Below, in pieces: positions 5,238-7,597 of a stretch of 7,597 nt of DNA. The translations under genes and the position numbers were made by a program. This stretch comes from Rhodospirillales bacterium. GTDB taxonomy: Bacteria; Pseudomonadota; Alphaproteobacteria; Rhodospirillales; Casp-alpha2. The first letter of the stretch is position 1, and each line of letters starts with the position of its first letter. Below the pieces are notes generated by a model, which ran no database searches, was not told the origin of the DNA, and saw only the letters and a program-made list of their open reading frames with translations. Where the stretch lies: positions 1 through 7,597 of the forward strand of contig JABJOR010000076.1 in NCBI GenBank assembly GCA_018664265.1, in the 5' to 3' direction.

Positions 5238-6404
5238 TTAATCGTTCAGCAGTTTTTCGATTACTGCATCAAGGCGTAATCGGCCTTCATCCGTAACTTT
5301 TATTCCATCATTTTCCAGCTCCAAAAACCCTCCTTTGACAAGGATATCTACCGTACGCGGATTAAACGCCGTTTTCAGATCAAGGCCGCAGGCTTTCTTG
5401 AAATTGGTTGCTGAAATTCCTTGTTGCAGGCGCAAGCCGGACAATACAGCTTCATCGCGTCGATCAGCCGCGCTGATCGGCGTTTGTTTGGCGGTCCCAT
5501 GGCCTTCTGTCTTCACCATCTCCATCCACTTTGCAGGATTGTGGATGCGGTGGTGAGCTTGCCACCCGGACGGGGTATTAAGCCTGCCGTGCGCGCCAGG
5601 GCCAATCCCCAGATACTCTCCACCCCGCCAATAGGTCAAATTGTGACGGCACTCGGCACCGGGGCGGGCATGGTTGGAAATCTCATAAGCAGGCAGGCCT
5701 GCACCTTGCATGATGTCCTGGGTCATCAGATACAATGGCTCGCCAATTTTCTCATGGGCCGCCGGAACCCCGTCGCGGGCAAAAGCCGTTCCCGGCTCGA
5801 TGGTGAGCTGGTACAACGAAAGGTGTTCGCCAGCGTATTCAAGAGCGTAAGTAAGCTCCTCGCCCCATTGTTCGGGGGTCTGATCCGGGCGGGCATAAAT
5901 CAGATCGAAGCTGTACCGATCAAATATTTTCGCGGCGGTCTCAATGGCTTTCAGGGCCTGTTTATGGTCATGGGTGCGGCCCAGAAATTTCAGGTCGCGA
6001 TCATTAAAGGCCTGTATGCCCAGAGACAGGCGGTTGACCCCGGCTTGACGGAAGGATTCAAACCGTGCCGTTTCCGTCGATGACGGATTGGCTTCCAAAG
6101 TGATTTCCAGATTTGGTGCAACGCTAAAATGCTCGCCTATACGCTGGATTATGGACGCCGTGGTTTCCGGCGGCATCAGCGACGGCGTGCCGCCGCCAAA
6201 GAAGATGCTGGTCACTGTAGGTGCGTTATTCCGGGAGCCATCAAAGCGCTCAACAGCCCAATCCAGTTCTTGCAACAAAGCGCGCTGCCAGTCGTTCTGG
6301 TTTATGGTGTCGACGGCGTGAGAGTTAAAATCACAGTACGGGCATTTGGATTGGCAAAACGGCCAGTGGACGTACAGGCCAAAACCGGGTGCGTTTTGTA
6401 CCAT
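5238..6404 (-). CDS. hemW: HemW, radical-SAM haem chaperone (formerly annotated as HemN-like)
   Basis: This is a 388-residue cytoplasmic protein. HemW binds haem and a 4Fe-4S cluster and is thought to insert haem into respiratory proteins. The radical-SAM cysteines are C17, C21 and C24 (CQSKCPYC), followed by D25-F26. The extra cysteine found after this motif in true coproporphyrinogen dehydrogenase HemN is absent, which supports HemW. GGGTPS at 70-75 is the SAM-binding glycine motif. YEISNHA (240-246), HNLTYW (254-259) and GIGPGAH (266-272) are typical HemW blocks, and the C-terminal HemW domain is complete. I use the ATG at 6404, whose A is shared with the TGA stop of rdgB (TGATG), implying coupled translation. 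A GTG at 6422 would add six residues but has no ribosome binding site. It is the last gene of the rph-rdgB-hemW row. No clear terminator follows. Confidence 0.95.
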   Translation of the reverse strand: MVQNAPGFGLYVHWPFCQSKCPYCDFNSHAVDTINQNDWQRALLQELDWAVERFDGSRNNAPTVTSIFFGGGTPSLMPPETTASIIQRIGEHFSVAPNLEITLEANPSSTETARFESFRQAGVNRLSLGIQAFNDRDLKFLGRTHDHKQALKAIETAAKIFDRYSFDLIYARPDQTPEQWGEELTYALEYAGEHLSLYQLTIEPGTAFARDGVPAAHEKIGEPLYLMTQDIMQGAGLPAYEISNHARPGAECRHNLTYWRGGEYLGIGPGAHGRLNTPSGWQAHHRIHNPAKWMEMVKTEGHGTAKQTPISAADRRDEAVLSGLRLQQGISATNFKKACGLDLKTAFNPRTVDILVKGGFLELENDGIKVTDEGRLRLDAVIEKLLND

Positions 6405-7021
6405 CAGGTATCTTGAAAGCACGCCGCGACAAGTTGATTGAAGGCGCTCGCGCGGTGGCTCATGGCGTGCTTCTGGCTGGGCTCCATTTCCGCGAAGGTT
6501 ATATCATATCCATCAGGTACGAAAATCGGATCATAACCAAAGCCCTTGTCGCCACGCGTGGGCCAGTCGAGCTTGCCGTGGACATAGCCTTCAAAGGTCT
6601 GGATTGATCCGGCGTTTGCATGGCTGGGAGGCCAACACAATGCCAGCGCGCAGGTAAAGTGGGCTTTGACCTCTTCAAAATCGGCAGTCGCTTCCATGAT
6701 GTTGTCCATAGCCAGACCAAAGTCTTTTTCCGGGCCGGCCCATCTGGCGGAATGAATGCCGGGTGAGCCGCCCAGTACATCGATACATAGCCCGCTATCG
6801 TCTGCCAGTGCGGCAAGTCCGGACTCACTCGCGGCGGATTGTGCCTTGATGATGGCGTTGGCTATAAAGCTGTCGCCGTCTTCAACGGGTTCAGACAAAC
6901 CAAGTTCGCCTGCGTTTAGAGCCTCAACCCCGAACGGAGCCAACAGTTCGTCAATCTCGCGGACCTTGCCTGCGTTGTGGCTGGCGATGACCAGCTTCTG
7001 TTCCTGAAACAAACGTGCCAT
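6404..7021 (-). CDS. rdgB: RdgB, dITP/XTP pyrophosphatase (house-cleaning NTPase)
   Basis: This 205-residue cytoplasmic enzyme belongs to the Ham1/RdgB family. It hydrolyses non-canonical purine triphosphates (dITP, ITP, XTP) to monophosphates and pyrophosphate, keeping them out of DNA and RNA. The motifs are in order and complete: SHNAGK at 14-19 (triphosphate grip), DGDSF with N55-A56, ADDSGL at 73-78 with the catalytic aspartates D74/D75, [13 protein letters not shown] at 84-96, GFGYDPIF at 160-167 and SHR at 188-190 (base recognition). The length is normal. The start at 7021 gives the expected N-terminus just ahead of the first strand, although the ribosome binding site is weak. It follows rph by 28 bases, and its stop overlaps the hemW start by one base, so the three genes are probably co-transcribed. 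Confidence 0.96.
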   Translation of the reverse strand: MARLFQEQKLVIASHNAGKVREIDELLAPFGVEALNAGELGLSEPVEDGDSFIANAIIKAQSAASESGLAALADDSGLCIDVLGGSPGIHSARWAGPEKDFGLAMDNIMEATADFEEVKAHFTCALALCWPPSHANAGSIQTFEGYVHGKLDWPTRGDKGFGYDPIFVPDGYDITFAEMEPSQKHAMSHRASAFNQLVAACFQDT

Positions 7022-7049
7022 TTATCAAGTATCTCGACTAAATTATCCG

Positions 7050-7597
7050 TTATAACTTTAAGGCGTCACGCTGCATGCTGGCAAGCTCATCAATACCTTT
7101 GCGGGCCAGGTCCATCAACGAATCAAATTGTTCTCTGCTGAACGGCTCGTCTTCGGCGGTGCCCTGAATTTCAACAATTCCACCCTTGCCCGTCAACACG
7201 AAATTCGCATCAGCCTGGGCGTTGCTGTCTTCTGCATAGTCCAGGTCGAGCACAGCTTCATCCTTATAAAGCCCACAGGAAATGGCTGCGACCTGATCGA
7301 TCAGGGGAATTGTTTCCATAACGCCGAGGTCAACCAGGTGCTGAAAAGCCAGATGCAAGGCTACATAAGCCCCGGTGATGGACGCCGTACGGGTGCCGCC
7401 ATCGGCCTGCAAAACGTCACAGTCGAGCTTGATTTGTATTTCGCCCATGGCCTTCATGTCGGTCACGGCGCGTAAAGAACGTCCGATCAGACGCTGGATT
7501 TCCTGGGTTCTGCCGGATTGTTTGCCGCGTGCCGCTTCACGGTCCGTGCGGGTGTTGGTGGCGCGTGGCAGCATGCCGTATTCTGCCGTGACCCAAC
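7050..7597 (-). CDS. rph: RNase PH, tRNA 3'-processing phosphorolytic exonuclease (5' end outside window)
   Basis: This is the C-terminal 181 residues of RNase PH; the first codons lie beyond 7597, and about 55-60 residues are missing compared with the usual length of about 240. RNase PH trims tRNA 3' ends using phosphate as the attacking group and works as a ring of six subunits. The visible part begins at [13 protein letters not shown], an internal family motif, so the ATG at 7574 is Met within the protein and not the start. Other diagnostic blocks are [19 protein letters not shown], the phosphate-binding GGTRTA, and [17 protein letters not shown] with the conserved metal-site aspartates. 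The stop is TAA at 7052-7050. It is the first visible gene of the rph-rdgB-hemW row, and its promoter lies outside the window. Confidence 0.97.
   Translation of the reverse strand, partial: WVTAEYGMLPRATNTRTDREAARGKQSGRTQEIQRLIGRSLRAVTDMKAMGEIQIKLDCDVLQADGGTRTASITGAYVALHLAFQHLVDLGVMETIPLIDQVAAISCGLYKDEAVLDLDYAEDSNAQADANFVLTGKGGIVEIQGTAEDEPFSREQFDSLMDLARKGIDELASMQRDALKL

Noticed and set aside
5421..6083. Long plus-strand open frame of 220 codons opposite hemW
   Set aside because: It is antisense to the intact, motif-rich hemW gene, its translation looks like no known protein, and high-GC coding DNA commonly leaves such open frames.
6404..6422. GTG at 6422 as the hemW start
   Set aside because: It has no ribosome binding site and adds residues not expected for HemW, whereas the ATG at 6404 forms a TGATG junction with rdgB.
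6404..7021. RdgB A54 in place of the glutamate often seen before N55-A56, as a sign of an inactive enzyme
   Set aside because: All other active-site motifs are intact, and I recall alanine at this position in other alphaproteobacterial RdgB proteins, so it is probably normal variation.
7572..7574. ATG at 7574 as the rph start
   Set aside because: The codons before it read WVTAEYG, the conserved RNase PH sequence, so the gene continues beyond the window edge.

Overview
The window looks like chromosomal DNA from an alphaproteobacterium of moderate GC content. The best taxonomic clue is the right-hand end. Three housekeeping genes there run head to tail on the minus strand as rph, rdgB and hemW, an order common in Alphaproteobacteria, and the protein sequences fit that group. 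No genus can be named from what is visible. No RNA gene, insertion sequence, CRISPR array or integrase is seen.

Layout. Positions 1-102 are an AT-rich leader. Positions 103-1215 (+) encode a receiver-HD-GYP protein, a predicted cyclic-di-GMP phosphodiesterase. Positions 1393-1854 (+) encode a small exported protein of unknown family. Four minus-strand genes follow. In transcription order they are an NmrA-like NAD(P)-binding protein (4431-3592), a DUF4345-type four-helix membrane protein (3529-3113), a HemG-like flavodoxin-domain protein (3104-2559) and a second NAD(P)-binding Rossmann protein (2559-1876). They are closely spaced and the last two overlap by one base, so they read as one operon. 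A TetR-family repressor gene (4521-5105, +) is divergent from them. Positions 5238-7597 (-) hold hemW, rdgB and the 5'-truncated rph.

The most informative structure is the 89-bp gap between the TetR gene and the operon. It contains two abutting 15-bp palindromes of the form TTGACA-N3-TGTCAA, and a third, slightly degenerate copy overlies the TetR start codon. The TTGACA half-sites also serve as likely -35 boxes for the divergent promoters. This implies that one repressor controls both itself and the four-gene redox operon. The TetR gene has no Shine-Dalgarno sequence, and its predicted transcription start falls on its ATG, so its mRNA may be leaderless. Within the operon, a 9-bp-stem hairpin between the first two genes covers the ribosome binding site of the first possible DUF4345 start.

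How the genes may work together is inference. The four-gene operon combines two pyridine-nucleotide-binding proteins, an FMN-binding flavodoxin and a membrane protein under a small-molecule-responsive repressor. That suggests an inducible response to a redox-active or electrophilic compound such as a quinone. It is lower in GC than the hemW-rdgB-rph block (sampled lines of 20-40% against about 63%), consistent with an accessory cassette beside a conserved housekeeping block. No gap exceeds 300 bases. The gaps at 1216-1392 and 5106-5237 hold no convincing gene or terminator.
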